Assembly: GCA_023391285.1 (NCBI GenBank)
Contig: JAEWBF010000032.1
Coordinates: 1-50,763 of the forward strand
Direction: 5' to 3'
Source of the DNA: Verrucomicrobiota bacterium
GTDB lineage: Bacteria > Verrucomicrobiota > Verrucomicrobiia > Opitutales > Opitutaceae
Length of the DNA stretch: 50,763 nucleotides
The notes beneath the pieces are model-generated. The model did not search any database. It saw only the letters and a list, made by a program, of their open reading frames with translations, and had not been told where the DNA came from. The position numbers were made by a program, and so were the translations under genes. Positions 41,385-50,611 of this stretch are shown here, piece after piece. Within the stretch, counting starts at the first letter, position 1. Each line of letters opens with the position of its first letter.

Positions 41385-41927
41385 ATGAAGAAAACCTACA
41401 TTTATTTTCTCGTTCCTCTCATCGGCCTCATCGCCTTCGGGGCGCTGTATTGGAACTTTGACGCGGAATACGCGGCCAAGGAAGCCGCCGAGAAAGCCGC
41501 GATCCGCAAGGCGAAGGAGGACAAACTCGCCAAAGAAGCCAAGGATCGCGAGGTCGCCATCAAGGACGCCATCGATGCCCAGGAGCGCCGGAAGGCTGAA
41601 CGCGTCGCCAAGGAAGCCAAGGACAAGGCCGACCGCGAAGCCCGTGAACTCGCCATCGAAGCCCGCGACCGCGCCAATCGCGAACAACAGAAACTCGCCC
41701 AGCAGGTCGAGCGCCTCGAAAAGGAAGTCAAAGCCGAGCAGGAGGCCATCAAGGAGATCCAGAAGGAGTTCCAGCTGGCCAAGGACGAACAACAATTCCT
41801 CAAGGATTACGTGAAGCAGGCCGAAGCCAACACGAAGAACCTCACCGAGGTCTTGGACAAGATTACCGCGGCCGACAAGGCGCGCGCCGAGGCGGAAGCC
41901 GCTGCGGCCAAAGCCCGGAAATCATAA
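41385..41927 (+). CDS. Membrane-anchored coiled-coil protein, first copy
   Basis: 180 residues: KK-start, one membrane helix (about 4-22, YIYFLVPLIGLIAFGALYW), then an almost unbroken Lys/Glu/Ala-rich helix to the end with heptad-like spacing. Most of it is too charged to be anything but an extended coiled coil. The topology recalls TolA domain II or a spanning rod. The frame starts earlier with TTG, but the ATG at 41385 is better placed, 12 bases past the previous stop. Function unknown; it belongs to the Ton operon by position. Confidence 0.82.
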   Translation: MKKTYIYFLVPLIGLIAFGALYWNFDAEYAAKEAAEKAAIRKAKEDKLAKEAKDREVAIKDAIDAQERRKAERVAKEAKDKADREARELAIEARDRANREQQKLAQQVERLEKEVKAEQEAIKEIQKEFQLAKDEQQFLKDYVKQAEANTKNLTEVLDKITAADKARAEAEAAAAKARKS

Positions 41928-41937
41928 TTTACCCAGC

Positions 41938-42471
41938 ATGAAAAAGTGGATCTATCTCATCTCGGTCGGCGGCATGCTGGCCATCTTCATGTTCTTCTAC
42001 TTCGCCCACGTGAAGGAAGCCGAGATCAAGGAGCAGCAGCAAAAGGCTGAAGCCGCGGCCAAGGCCAAGGAAGAAGCCGACCGCAAGGCCGCGATCGAAG
42101 AGAAGGCCCGCGAAGACGCCGAGCGCCGCGCTCGCGAACGCGCCGAGGCCGAGGCCAAGAAAGAAGCCGACCGCCTCGCCAAGTGGGAAGCCGAGAACAA
42201 GAAGATTCAGGACGCCACCGACGAGATGAACGCGAAGGCGGACGCCTACTCCAAGGAAATCTCGGCTCTCGAAGTTGAACTCAACCGCCTCCGCACGGAG
42301 AAGGAAAAGCTCAACCGCGACGCTTTCGAATTTGCCAAGCAGGTTGAACAGGCTCGCATCGCCAAACGGAATGCCGAGCTCGAGATTCAGCGCATGACCG
42401 ACATGATCGCGCGTCGCGCCGCTGAAAGCTCTCTCAGCCGCGCCCCAGCCGCTCCTCCCACGCGCTCCTGA
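41938..42471 (+). CDS. Membrane-anchored coiled-coil protein, second copy
   Basis: 177 residues with the same design as its upstream neighbour: MKKWIYLISVGGMLAIFMFFYFAHV anchor, a long Glu/Lys/Ala/Arg helix (about 26-160) including ALEVELNRLRTEKEKLNRDAFEFAKQVEQ heptads, then a short Pro/Ala tail. It is the last gene before a strong terminator, so it belongs to the exbB operon. The two copies resemble each other in anchor and composition and may be an old duplication that forms a heteromeric rod. Confidence 0.82.
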   Translation: MKKWIYLISVGGMLAIFMFFYFAHVKEAEIKEQQQKAEAAAKAKEEADRKAAIEEKAREDAERRARERAEAEAKKEADRLAKWEAENKKIQDATDEMNAKADAYSKEISALEVELNRLRTEKEKLNRDAFEFAKQVEQARIAKRNAELEIQRMTDMIARRAAESSLSRAPAAPPTRS

Positions 42472-42492
42472 GCGACGGCTCGATCAACTCTC

Positions 42493-42522
42493 AACCCAAG
42501 GCGTAACGGCCTTGGGTTTTTT
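42493..42522 (+). terminator. Strong intrinsic terminator of the Ton operon
   Basis: AACCCAAGGC (42493-42502) and GCCTTGGGTT (42509-42518) form a perfect 10-base stem with a 6-base loop (GTAACG), running into six T (42517-42522). It lies 22 bases after the last coiled-coil gene. Confidence 0.95.
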
Positions 42523-42550
42523 GTTGTCTGGCACTGACGCTCCCCGATCC

Positions 42551-42619
42551 GCCACGGGAAAGATCCGCATGCGAATCTTTCCGAGATTTTGTTTGCGGCC
42601 GCCTCACCCGTGGCTTTTT
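42551..42619 (+). repeat. Nested palindromes with T-run upstream of tRNA-Pro
   Basis: Outer arms GCCACGGG (42551-42558) and CCCGTGGC (42607-42614) are perfect and followed by TTTTT (42615-42619), like a terminator. Inside lies a separate 26-base near-perfect palindrome, 42557-42582, with arms GGAAAGAT / ATCTTTCC and centre CGCATGCG; only one base pair breaks the symmetry. The two structures share bases 42557-42558. Confidence 0.7.
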
Positions 42620-42659
42620 CTCCGCCTTCCTCGAAGCGGAAAGCATCGAGAGAAGATGT

Positions 42660-42736
<77 letters not shown>

Positions 42737-42754
42737 TCATCGCCGGCCGCCGGC

Positions 42755-43597
42755 TTATAGCACGAAGGGATTGTAGCGCAGTTCGTTCTCCACCGTCGTC
42801 AACGGGCCATGTCCCGGTGCAATCACCGTTTCCGGCGGAAAGGACTGGAGCATGCGCCGCAGATTCGCCGCCAATTGCTTCCGGCAAAACTGCGCACCGC
42901 CAACGGATCCAGCAAAGAATAGATCGCCCGAAATCAGCAGCCCCACGGTGCGTTTTCTATCCCGCGCTTGGACCAGATAACAATTATGCGCCGGCGTATG
43001 CCCCGGCGTGCTAAACGCCGTTACGGCCAACGCACCGAATTGCTTGCGCTCGCCCTCGCCCATCGCCTCCCCACACGGAACCTTGGCGCCCCGCGGACAA
43101 TACGCTTCCCGTATCCCGAACCGCTCGACGACCGCGCAAAGCGCTCCCGTGTGCTCTCCCTCTACATGCGTTAGAAAGACCCCATCGACTTCTCGGATCT
43201 CCGGTGGCCACACCGCTTCAAGCGAATCAATGCCCGGCCCGGTATCGAACAATACCCCGCAAGCCGCTCCCCGCTCGGCCACCAGGTAAGCATTCGCAAC
43301 TCCGATCCCGTGACGCATCCGCAACGGATAAAGCGCAAACGGCAGCATCGCCGGCGCCGGCAACGGATACCGCCCGCACCCCAGCGCGCACAATCCCACC
43401 TCGTTCAAGCCCAGCGCCGCTGCCAGCCGCCGCAGTTCGTCCGAGGAAAGCTCCGGACGATAGTTGATCGCATCCCGGATTCGATTCGGCGCCACGTCGG
43501 CCCGTCGCCCCAACGCCTCTTCGTTGAGCCCCGCATGGCGCATGGCCTTCTCCAAGACATCCCCGAGTTCGTCCTCCAATGGCACGACATTCAGCAC
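42755..43597 (-). CDS. MBL-fold hydrolase with N-terminal HTH-like region
   Basis: About 280 residues. The N-terminal 65 or so (DELGDVLEKAMRHAGLNEEALGRRADVAPNRIRDAI) resemble an XRE-type helix-turn-helix. A metallo-beta-lactamase fold follows: VFLTHVEGEHTGAL stands in for the metal motif HxHxDH, with Glu at the second His and at the Asp; STPGHTPAHNCYLV, LISGDLFF and APGHGPL supply the later ligands. The substrate is unknown. The frame is open into pyrE; the GTG at 43597 leaves room for divergent promoters, while an ATG at 43678 overlapping the pyrE start is possible. Confidence 0.8.
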   Translation of the reverse strand: MLNVVPLEDELGDVLEKAMRHAGLNEEALGRRADVAPNRIRDAINYRPELSSDELRRLAAALGLNEVGLCALGCGRYPLPAPAMLPFALYPLRMRHGIGVANAYLVAERGAACGVLFDTGPGIDSLEAVWPPEIREVDGVFLTHVEGEHTGALCAVVERFGIREAYCPRGAKVPCGEAMGEGERKQFGALAVTAFSTPGHTPAHNCYLVQARDRKRTVGLLISGDLFFAGSVGGAQFCRKQLAANLRRMLQSFPPETVIAPGHGPLTTVENELRYNPFVL

Positions 43598-43676
43598 GGC
43601 TCGTGAAAAGTAGGCCCCGCGCGTGGGCCACGCAAAATGATTTTGTTTTTTCGGACGCCCGCGGCAGCGTCGTCGC

Positions 43677-44246
43677 ATGGATCCAGTCCAGAAAGAGATA
43701 CTCGACATCTTCGTTCGCACCCGTGCTCTCCAAGAGGGACACTTCATCCTGCGGTCCGGTCTCCACAGCGGGCACTACTTCCAATGCGCACAGGTCTGCC
43801 AGCGGCTCGACGCCGTCGAGCGTCTCGCCCAGCTCCTCCTCGCCAAACTCCAACGGCATTCGTTCACGACCGTGCTCGCCCCCGCCATGGGCGGACTCGT
43901 AATCGGACAGGAACTCGCCCGTCAGGCTCGCGCACGTTATCTCTTCGCGGAAAAGGATAACAACACGCTCGTCATGCGCCGCGGCTTCGTCATCGCACCC
44001 GGCGAACGCGTTCTCATCGCCGAAGACGTGGTCACGCGCGGCGGACGTGTCGTGGAATGCCTCGACATCGTCCGTAAAGCCGGCGGCGTGCCCGTCGCGG
44101 TCGCCATGCTCGTCGACCGCAGCGCCGGTTCCGCCCGTTTCGACATCCCCGCCGTTTCGTTGCTGGAACTGAGCTTCCCAACCTATCCTTCCGACGCCGT
44201 CCCCGACTGGCTGTCCAAGATCCCGGTGCAAAAGCCCGGGAGCTGA
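43677..44246 (+). CDS. pyrE: Orotate phosphoribosyltransferase
   Basis: 189-residue enzyme converting orotate and PRPP to OMP in pyrimidine synthesis. EGHFILRSGLHSGHYFQCAQV is the N-terminal family motif, LAPAMGGLVIGQELA the second loop, ARYLFAEKDNNTLVMRRGF the flexible catalytic region, and VLIAEDVVTRGGRVVECLDIV the PRPP-binding motif, with the acidic pair written ED. Length and order favour the bacterial PyrE family without an OMP decarboxylase fusion. It diverges from the MBL-fold gene. Confidence 0.95.
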   Translation: MDPVQKEILDIFVRTRALQEGHFILRSGLHSGHYFQCAQVCQRLDAVERLAQLLLAKLQRHSFTTVLAPAMGGLVIGQELARQARARYLFAEKDNNTLVMRRGFVIAPGERVLIAEDVVTRGGRVVECLDIVRKAGGVPVAVAMLVDRSAGSARFDIPAVSLLELSFPTYPSDAVPDWLSKIPVQKPGS

Positions 44247-44253
44247 AGACTCT

Positions 44254-44299
44254 CCTTCTCCTCGCGCCATCGTGCGCTCCGAGAGCGTGAAGGAGAAGG
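44254..44299. terminator. Inverted repeat between convergent pyrE and AHSA1 genes
   Basis: CCTTCTCCT (44254-44262) and AGGAGAAGG (44291-44299) are perfect complements; the loop contains a second small stem, GCTC-CGA-GAGC. Placed between convergent genes 78 bases apart, it could end transcription from both sides, though no T-run is present. Confidence 0.5.
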
Positions 44300-44324
44300 C
44301 GCGATCTTCGCCGCCGCTAACGAT

Positions 44325-44774
44325 TCAAGACCTTCGCGCCGCCAGCGCCGCTGCCAACCCGTCGAGCAAGCGCGCCCACGAACTTTCCATCGCCTGGACA
44401 TGATCCGCCCACGTCGGATGGAGTTCATGAGTAAGCGTCAGCTCACATTCGCCCGAACCTCCGGAAAAATCCAACAGCACCCGCGATCCTATCTCCGATC
44501 CCGCGATCATCCACGTAAACACCAGTCGCCGGGCCCGCTCCACTTCGAGATATTTCCCGAGATGCTCGATCGTCTCGCCGTTTCGCTCGACCATGAACGA
44601 AAACGCACCTCCCACCCGCGGATCCACCACGAGGTGCACGATCTCCTCGTCCCGCACCGATGGCCCAAACATCCAAGATCCAATCAACTCCGGTTTGAGC
44701 CACGCTTCATAAACACGTTCAGGCTCCTCCTGAAATAGCCGCTTCACCACTGCTTTCGCTGCCGCCTTCATCAC
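44325..44774 (-). CDS. AHSA1/SRPBCC-family protein
   Basis: 149 residues with the START/SRPBCC-like fold of the AHSA1 (activator of Hsp90 ATPase homologue) group: RVYEAWLKPELIGSWMFGPS, VVDPRVGGAFSFMVERNGETIEHLGKYLEVERARRLVFTW, TLTHELHPTWADHVQAMESSWARLLDGLAAAL. These proteins bind small hydrophobic ligands in a deep cavity; no specific ligand can be inferred. It is sometimes encoded with an ArsR-type regulator, but none is adjacent. The second codon is also ATG, so the start may be 3 bases later. Confidence 0.88.
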   Translation of the reverse strand: MMKAAAKAVVKRLFQEEPERVYEAWLKPELIGSWMFGPSVRDEEIVHLVVDPRVGGAFSFMVERNGETIEHLGKYLEVERARRLVFTWMIAGSEIGSRVLLDFSGGSGECELTLTHELHPTWADHVQAMESSWARLLDGLAAALAARRS

Positions 44775-45256
44775 CGGGATCCGTTAGCCGCGATCTCGCC
44801 CTCGCGCAACCCCGCTCTAGGGCTCCATACCCCAGCGCGGCGCATTCCCTGCCCCCATCTCGCATCGCCCAGCTCAGCGGTGCAGCCCGCGATTCACCCC
44901 ACGCGACGGCCGATCCTCCAACCCCGATTGCCGTGGCGCGGCGTCACCAGGCCCACCGTCCGTCTCCTTTTCCTTCACACCTTCCACGGAACGGTTCTCA
45001 GCCGGGATATCGTCATCGTCGACCGTTTTGTTCGCCCGGCCGCGCCGGTGCGTGCCTGTTCCTTGTCGAGTGGCAGGAGTGTCTTCGGGTTTCATCCTTC
45101 ACTCTACGCGTAGGCGCACGCGCTGTCTCTGCCCGCTTCTCCCTAAGTAGGGTGCCGGCCCGCCTCCGATGCTCGCCTTCGGCCGCATCGCGCGATTCTA
45201 CTCGTGCGTCGAACGTTTCCCGGTCTCCGCGGTCTGGCGGTTGTCCTCTCCAGCTC
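44775..45256. other. Intergenic region without a recognised gene
   Basis: 482 bases between the divergent AHSA1 and SHD1-thioredoxin genes. Short open frames occur on both strands, but none has a start signal, a recognisable product or a plausible composition. It must contain promoters for both neighbours. Mixed pyrimidine tracts run through it. I see no riboswitch or RNA gene. Confidence 0.5.
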
Positions 45257-46015
45257 ATGTCCTTTGCTCTCCGCACCTTCCTGCTCCTCGCAGCGTTGTC
45301 ATCCTCCCTCCACGCCGCCATCGAATCTTGGACCTCCCCGGACGGCACCTCGATGCAAGCCGAGTTCCTCTCCGCGAAAAACGGCTACGTCTCATTCCGG
45401 AAGCCCGACGGTCGCCGTCTCATTTTCCCGCTCGCTCAACTCACCGTTGCAGACCGGGAACGAATCGCCGTTCTCACCGGCGCGATTCCTTCGGAACAGC
45501 CCAACCTTGTCGCGAGTTCGTCCGGTCGCGATGCCGCTGCCACCAAAGCCGAGCCGTCCCCCCTCGCTTCTGCGCTCTACGGCAAACTCGTCGGCATCCG
45601 AGACGGTGTGGTCGACGCGCTCGCTCTCGATCACTTGTCCGACACCAACGCCACCGCCATCTACTTCTCTGCCAGCTGGTGCGGTCCCTGCCGCGCGTTC
45701 ACACCGCGCCTCATTGCCGCTTATCACGAGATCAAGGCACGCCATCCCGAATTCGAAATCATCTTCGTCAGCGCCGACCGCGACGAGCGGTCCATGAAAC
45801 GCTACATGGTCGAGGAAAACATGCCGTGGGCTGCCCTTCGCTACAGCGAAACCCGTCGCGATCACCCCCTCGTCAGCTATCGCGAATCCGGCATCCCCAA
45901 CCTCGTCTTCATCGATCGCCAAGGTCGCGTGCTTTCCAAATCGTTCGACGACCAAGGCAACTATCTCGGTCCGCAAAAAGTCCTCGCCGACATCCGCAAA
46001 CACTACCGCCTCTAA
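45257..46015 (+). CDS. Exported SHD1-thioredoxin protein
   Basis: 252 residues. Signal peptide MSFALRTFLLLAALSSSLHA; an SHD1-like module, ESWTSPDGTSMQAEFLSAKNGYVSFRKPDGRRLIFPLAQLTVADRERI (about 22-69), a fold common in Planctomycetota and Verrucomicrobiota; a Ser/Ala linker; then a nucleoredoxin-type thioredoxin domain with YFSASWCGPCRAFTPRL (active site WCGPC), FVSADRDERSMKRYMVEENMPWAALRY and a cis-proline segment GIPNLVFID. It probably works as a thiol oxidoreductase outside the cytoplasm. The frame is open upstream, but the ATG at 45257 begins the signal peptide. Confidence 0.9.
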   Translation: MSFALRTFLLLAALSSSLHAAIESWTSPDGTSMQAEFLSAKNGYVSFRKPDGRRLIFPLAQLTVADRERIAVLTGAIPSEQPNLVASSSGRDAAATKAEPSPLASALYGKLVGIRDGVVDALALDHLSDTNATAIYFSASWCGPCRAFTPRLIAAYHEIKARHPEFEIIFVSADRDERSMKRYMVEENMPWAALRYSETRRDHPLVSYRESGIPNLVFIDRQGRVLSKSFDDQGNYLGPQKVLADIRKHYRL

Positions 46016-46168
46016 GACGGGTCTTCCCATCGATCCGTTCGTCGGCACACCCGATGTCTCGTCGGGCAGAGCGCGACGCATCGAGCGCGGAAAAGGTGCA
46101 CGAACTTTTCCGCGAAAATCTGCACGCGACCATGGCCCTAGGCCCGGAAATTGTTATCCATTTTCCGC

Positions 46169-48721
46169 ATGGCCGGATCGTCCTCGGCTCGTCTCTTCTC
46201 GCGTCTCGCCGGGCCGCTCTTCTTCGCGTGGTTCGCGTTCGCCGCTTTCACCTCCCTTCGCGCCGCTGACATCGACGAGGCCCGCGCTGATCTTCGCGCG
46301 GGAAACTACGAACAAGTCGTCCAAGTCGCCCAAACCATCTCAACCGAAGATCGCGAAGAGAACGAATCGTGGCGCGCACTCGAAGCGCGCGCTCTCCTCG
46401 CTCTCGGCCGCTACCAAGAAGCCGCCGAACGCCTGGACGAACTCGGCGCTTCCGTTCTCTTCAACCTCCACCTCCGCCTCCTTCACCGCGAAGCCGCGCT
46501 CCACACCGGCAACACCGACGCCGCCGCGATCAACGTCCGCGAGGTCGTCCGCGCCATGAACTTCGCCGCCATGAGCCGCGGCACCGACTACGTCCGCTCC
46601 TCCGAATTTCAAGCCGTCATGGGCGAAGCCAGCCTCCTCGCCGGCCTCGATCCGCGCCTTGCCCTCGAAAACTTTCTCCGCCCGGCCCAGCGCGCCGAGC
46701 CGCCTTCCCGCGACGCCTTTCTCGTTTCCGGTCGTCTCGCCCTCGACAAACGCGATTTCGCCCTCGCCTCGCGCACGTTCACGTCCGGCCTCGAAATCGC
46801 GCCCGACGATCCCGATCTCCTCTGGGGTCTCGCGGCGTCCTTTCAAACCGGCGACCGCAAACAACTCGTCGCCCAAGCCCAGCGCGCCCTCGAAATAAAC
46901 CCGCGTCACGTCCCTTCGCACCTCCTCCTCGCCGAGCATTTCATCGACGCCGAACGCCGCGATCTCGCCGCCGTCCATATTGACCTCGCCCTCGCCGTAA
47001 ATCCTCGCGCTCCCGACGCTCACGCTCTTCGCGCCGTCCTCGCCCACGTCGCCCGGGATCCCATCGCCGCTGCACGCCATCGCTCAGCCGCCCTCGCCAC
47101 CTGGTCCAACAATCCCCGCGTCGATCACCTCATCGGCCTCAAACTCTCCCAACAATACCAATTCGCCGACGGGGCCGCCGCCCAACGTCTCGCCCTTTCC
47201 TTCGATCCGTCCTTCACGCCCGCCCGCGTCCAGCTCGCGCAGGACCTCCTCCGCCTTGGCCAGGAAGACGAGGGCTGGCAACTTGCCGCCTCCGCGCATG
47301 AAGCCGACGCCTACAACGTCGAGGCCTACAATCTCACCACGCTCCACGATCAGCTCGAAAAATTCACCGTCCTCACCAGTCCGCATTTCCGTATCCGAAT
47401 GTCCGCTACGGAAGCGCCGATCTACGGCGACCGCGCCCTCGCGTTGCTCGAACGCGCCCACGCCCATCTCACTGAACGCTACGGCCTCCAGCTCGACGCT
47501 CCCGCGATTGTTGAAATTTACGACAACCCAAAGGACTTCGCCGTCCGCACCTTCGGCATGCCCGATATCGGCGGCTTCCTCGGCGTCTGCTTCGGCCCGG
47601 TCTTCACCATCAACAGCCCGGCCTCCGCGCACGCCAACTGGGAGGCCGTTCTCTGGCACGAGTTCACGCACGTCATCACCCTCACGATGACGCGCAACCG
47701 CATGCCGCGGTGGCTCAGCGAGGGCATCTCCGTTTTCGAGGAGCGCCAGCACAACCCCGCCTGGGGCCAGCTCATGTCGCTCAACTACCGCGACCGCATC
47801 CTCGACGGAAAAACCCAACCCATCAGCCGCATGAGCGCCGCCTTCCTCGAAGCCGAAGACGGCCGCGACACCCAGTTCGCCTACTTCCAATCCTACCTCG
47901 TCGTCGAATTCCTCGTCGAACGCTTCGGCTTCGAAAAACTCCGCATTCTCCTCCGCAGCCTCGCCGACGGTCTCGAGATCAACACCGCCTTCGCCCGTCA
48001 TTTCGCCCCGCTCGATACGCTCGATCGCGACTTCGCCGCCTTCGCTCGCGAAACCGCCCTTTCCTTCGGCCGCGGCCTCGATTTCCGCCGCGACTCCGCT
48101 GGCCTCACGAATCTCATCGCTCAAAATATCCCCGGTCTCCGCACCGTTCCCAACGTCCACGATCTCCTCCGCGCCGCCCGCGAAGCCGCCGACGCGGAAG
48201 ATTGGAAAACCGTCCGCGAAAAACTCCAACCGCTCGCCGACGCCAACCTCTACCTCCCCGGCGCCGACAACTTCCACTCCCTCCTCGCCCGCTCCGCCGC
48301 CGCCCTCAACGACACCGCGGCCGAACGCGACGCCCTGACCACCATCGCCACGCGCGAGGCCGACGCCCTTGCTTCCGTCACCCGCCTCCTCGATCTCGCC
48401 AAATCCGAAAACGACTGGTCCGCCGCCGCTCGCTGGGCCGACGCCTGGCTCGCCATCAATCCACTCTCCCCCACCCCGTGGCGCACGCTCCTCGACGCCC
48501 ACGAGCGCACCGGCAACGCCACCGCCGCCGCCCAAGCCGGCCGCGTCCTCCTCCGCCTCGACCCACCCGACTTCGCTTCCATTCACTTCCGCGTCGCGCA
48601 ACACCTTGCGTCCGCCGATCCCGCCGCCGCTCGCCGCCACGTTCTCCAGGCACTCGAAGACGCCCCCCGCTTCCGCGCCGCTTACGATCTCCTCGCCACG
48701 CTTCCTCCCGCCACGCCATGA
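46169..48721 (+). CDS. Exported TPR protein with gluzincin (peptidase MA-like) domain
   Basis: 850 residues: N-terminal signal or anchor (about 11-34), TPR repeats (about 40-395), then a metalloprotease-like region with WHEFTHVITLTMTRNRMPRWLSEGISVFEE, that is HExxH with a downstream Glu ligand, as in the peptidase MA family, and further helical repeats to the C-terminus. Probably a periplasmic or membrane-bound zinc peptidase; the substrate is unknown. TTG at 46151 is an alternative start. Its stop overlaps the DUF4159 gene (ATGA). The 153 bases before it hold no gene. Confidence 0.87.
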   Translation: MAGSSSARLFSRLAGPLFFAWFAFAAFTSLRAADIDEARADLRAGNYEQVVQVAQTISTEDREENESWRALEARALLALGRYQEAAERLDELGASVLFNLHLRLLHREAALHTGNTDAAAINVREVVRAMNFAAMSRGTDYVRSSEFQAVMGEASLLAGLDPRLALENFLRPAQRAEPPSRDAFLVSGRLALDKRDFALASRTFTSGLEIAPDDPDLLWGLAASFQTGDRKQLVAQAQRALEINPRHVPSHLLLAEHFIDAERRDLAAVHIDLALAVNPRAPDAHALRAVLAHVARDPIAAARHRSAALATWSNNPRVDHLIGLKLSQQYQFADGAAAQRLALSFDPSFTPARVQLAQDLLRLGQEDEGWQLAASAHEADAYNVEAYNLTTLHDQLEKFTVLTSPHFRIRMSATEAPIYGDRALALLERAHAHLTERYGLQLDAPAIVEIYDNPKDFAVRTFGMPDIGGFLGVCFGPVFTINSPASAHANWEAVLWHEFTHVITLTMTRNRMPRWLSEGISVFEERQHNPAWGQLMSLNYRDRILDGKTQPISRMSAAFLEAEDGRDTQFAYFQSYLVVEFLVERFGFEKLRILLRSLADGLEINTAFARHFAPLDTLDRDFAAFARETALSFGRGLDFRRDSAGLTNLIAQNIPGLRTVPNVHDLLRAAREAADAEDWKTVREKLQPLADANLYLPGADNFHSLLARSAAALNDTAAERDALTTIATREADALASVTRLLDLAKSENDWSAAARWADAWLAINPLSPTPWRTLLDAHERTGNATAAAQAGRVLLRLDPPDFASIHFRVAQHLASADPAAARRHVLQALEDAPRFRAAYDLLATLPPATP

Positions 48722-49566
48722 ACGCTCGTCTGATCTCCTTTGCGTTCCTCGCGACGCTTCTCCTCACCGCCGACGCCCTCGCCCAATTCCGCGGCTTCGG
48801 CGGTCTCGGTGGCCGCCGCGCCCCGCTCACCGACCGCGGCGACGTCCCCAACTGGGAAATCGATCCCAAATTCCCGCACGACGTTTTCTCCTTCGCCCGT
48901 CTCCGCTATTCGAGCTACGGCCGCGGCTGGGGCGGTTGGGGCGGACGCGGACGCTGGGCCACCGACGCCCCCGAAGCCGATCTCAACCTGTCCTTCCGCC
49001 TGCAGCAGATGACCAGCCTGAAGGTCAACCCCGAGCCGACCTTCATCGATATCACCGCCGCCGAACTCGCGAAGTATCCCTTCGTCTACATGATCGAACC
49101 CGGCGGCCTGCAGTTCTCCGAAGACGAAGTCGTCGCCCTCCGAAACTACCTCCTCAACGGCGGCTTTCTCATGGTCGACGACTTCTGGGGCGACGAGGAA
49201 TGGGACAACTTCTACTACGAGATCAAACGCGTCTTCCCCGATCGCGAACCCACCGAGCTCCCCATCGATCACCCGATCTTCCACTGCGTGTTCGACCTCA
49301 AGGAAAAACCGCAGATGCCCAGCATCCACCAGTTTTTAGCCACCGGCCAAACTTTCGAACGCGACGGCTACGGCGGCACGCAAGAGGTCCACTACCGCGC
49401 CCTCTTCGACGACAAGGGCCGCATGATGGCGATCATCTGCCACAACACCGACCTCGGCGACGGCTGGGAACGCGAAGGCGAAGACCCCACCTACTTCGAA
49501 CGCTTCGCCGAGAAAATGGCCTACCCGATGGCCATCAACATCCTCTTCTACGCCATGACCCACTAA
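48718..49566 (+). CDS. Exported DUF4159-family protein
   Basis: 282 residues. Signal peptide (MNARLISFAFLATLLLTADALA), a Gly/Trp/Arg-rich stretch, then the conserved body with FSFARLRYSS-YGR, LAKYPFVYMIEPGGLQFSEDEVVALRNYLLNGGFLMVDDFWGDEEWDNF, and LPIDHPIFHCVFDL. This glutamine-amidotransferase-like fold is regularly encoded beside MoxR, DUF58 and von Willebrand proteins. Its biochemical role is unknown. It is sandwiched between the peptidase (ATGA overlap) and the MoxR gene (one-base gap). Confidence 0.9.
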   Translation: MNARLISFAFLATLLLTADALAQFRGFGGLGGRRAPLTDRGDVPNWEIDPKFPHDVFSFARLRYSSYGRGWGGWGGRGRWATDAPEADLNLSFRLQQMTSLKVNPEPTFIDITAAELAKYPFVYMIEPGGLQFSEDEVVALRNYLLNGGFLMVDDFWGDEEWDNFYYEIKRVFPDREPTELPIDHPIFHCVFDLKEKPQMPSIHQFLATGQTFERDGYGGTQEVHYRALFDDKGRMMAIICHNTDLGDGWEREGEDPTYFERFAEKMAYPMAINILFYAMTH

Positions 49567-49567
49567 C

Positions 49568-50577
<1,010 letters not shown>

Positions 50578-50581
<4 letters not shown>

Positions 50582-50611
50582 GGCGCGTTAGCGTGCCCCG
50601 ACTTGTCGGGG
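50578..50611 (+). repeat. GTAG palindrome providing the MoxR stop codon
   Basis: GTAG at 50578-50581 contains the MoxR TAG stop. The stem GGGCGCG (50581-50587) with CGTGCCC (50592-50598, one G-T pair) overlaps a second perfect stem, CCCCGAC (50596-50602) with GTCGGGG (50605-50611). The two cannot form together, so the structure may switch. No T-run follows. Confidence 0.65.

Noticed and set aside
43610..43629. Possible further GTAG palindrome (GTAG then GGCCC...GGGCC) between the MBL-fold gene and pyrE
   Set aside because: Only a 5-base stem, which is common by chance at this GC content.
45140..45170. AAGTAGGG followed by GCCGGCCCG upstream of the SHD1-thioredoxin gene
   Set aside because: No convincing stem of the length seen in the accepted copies.
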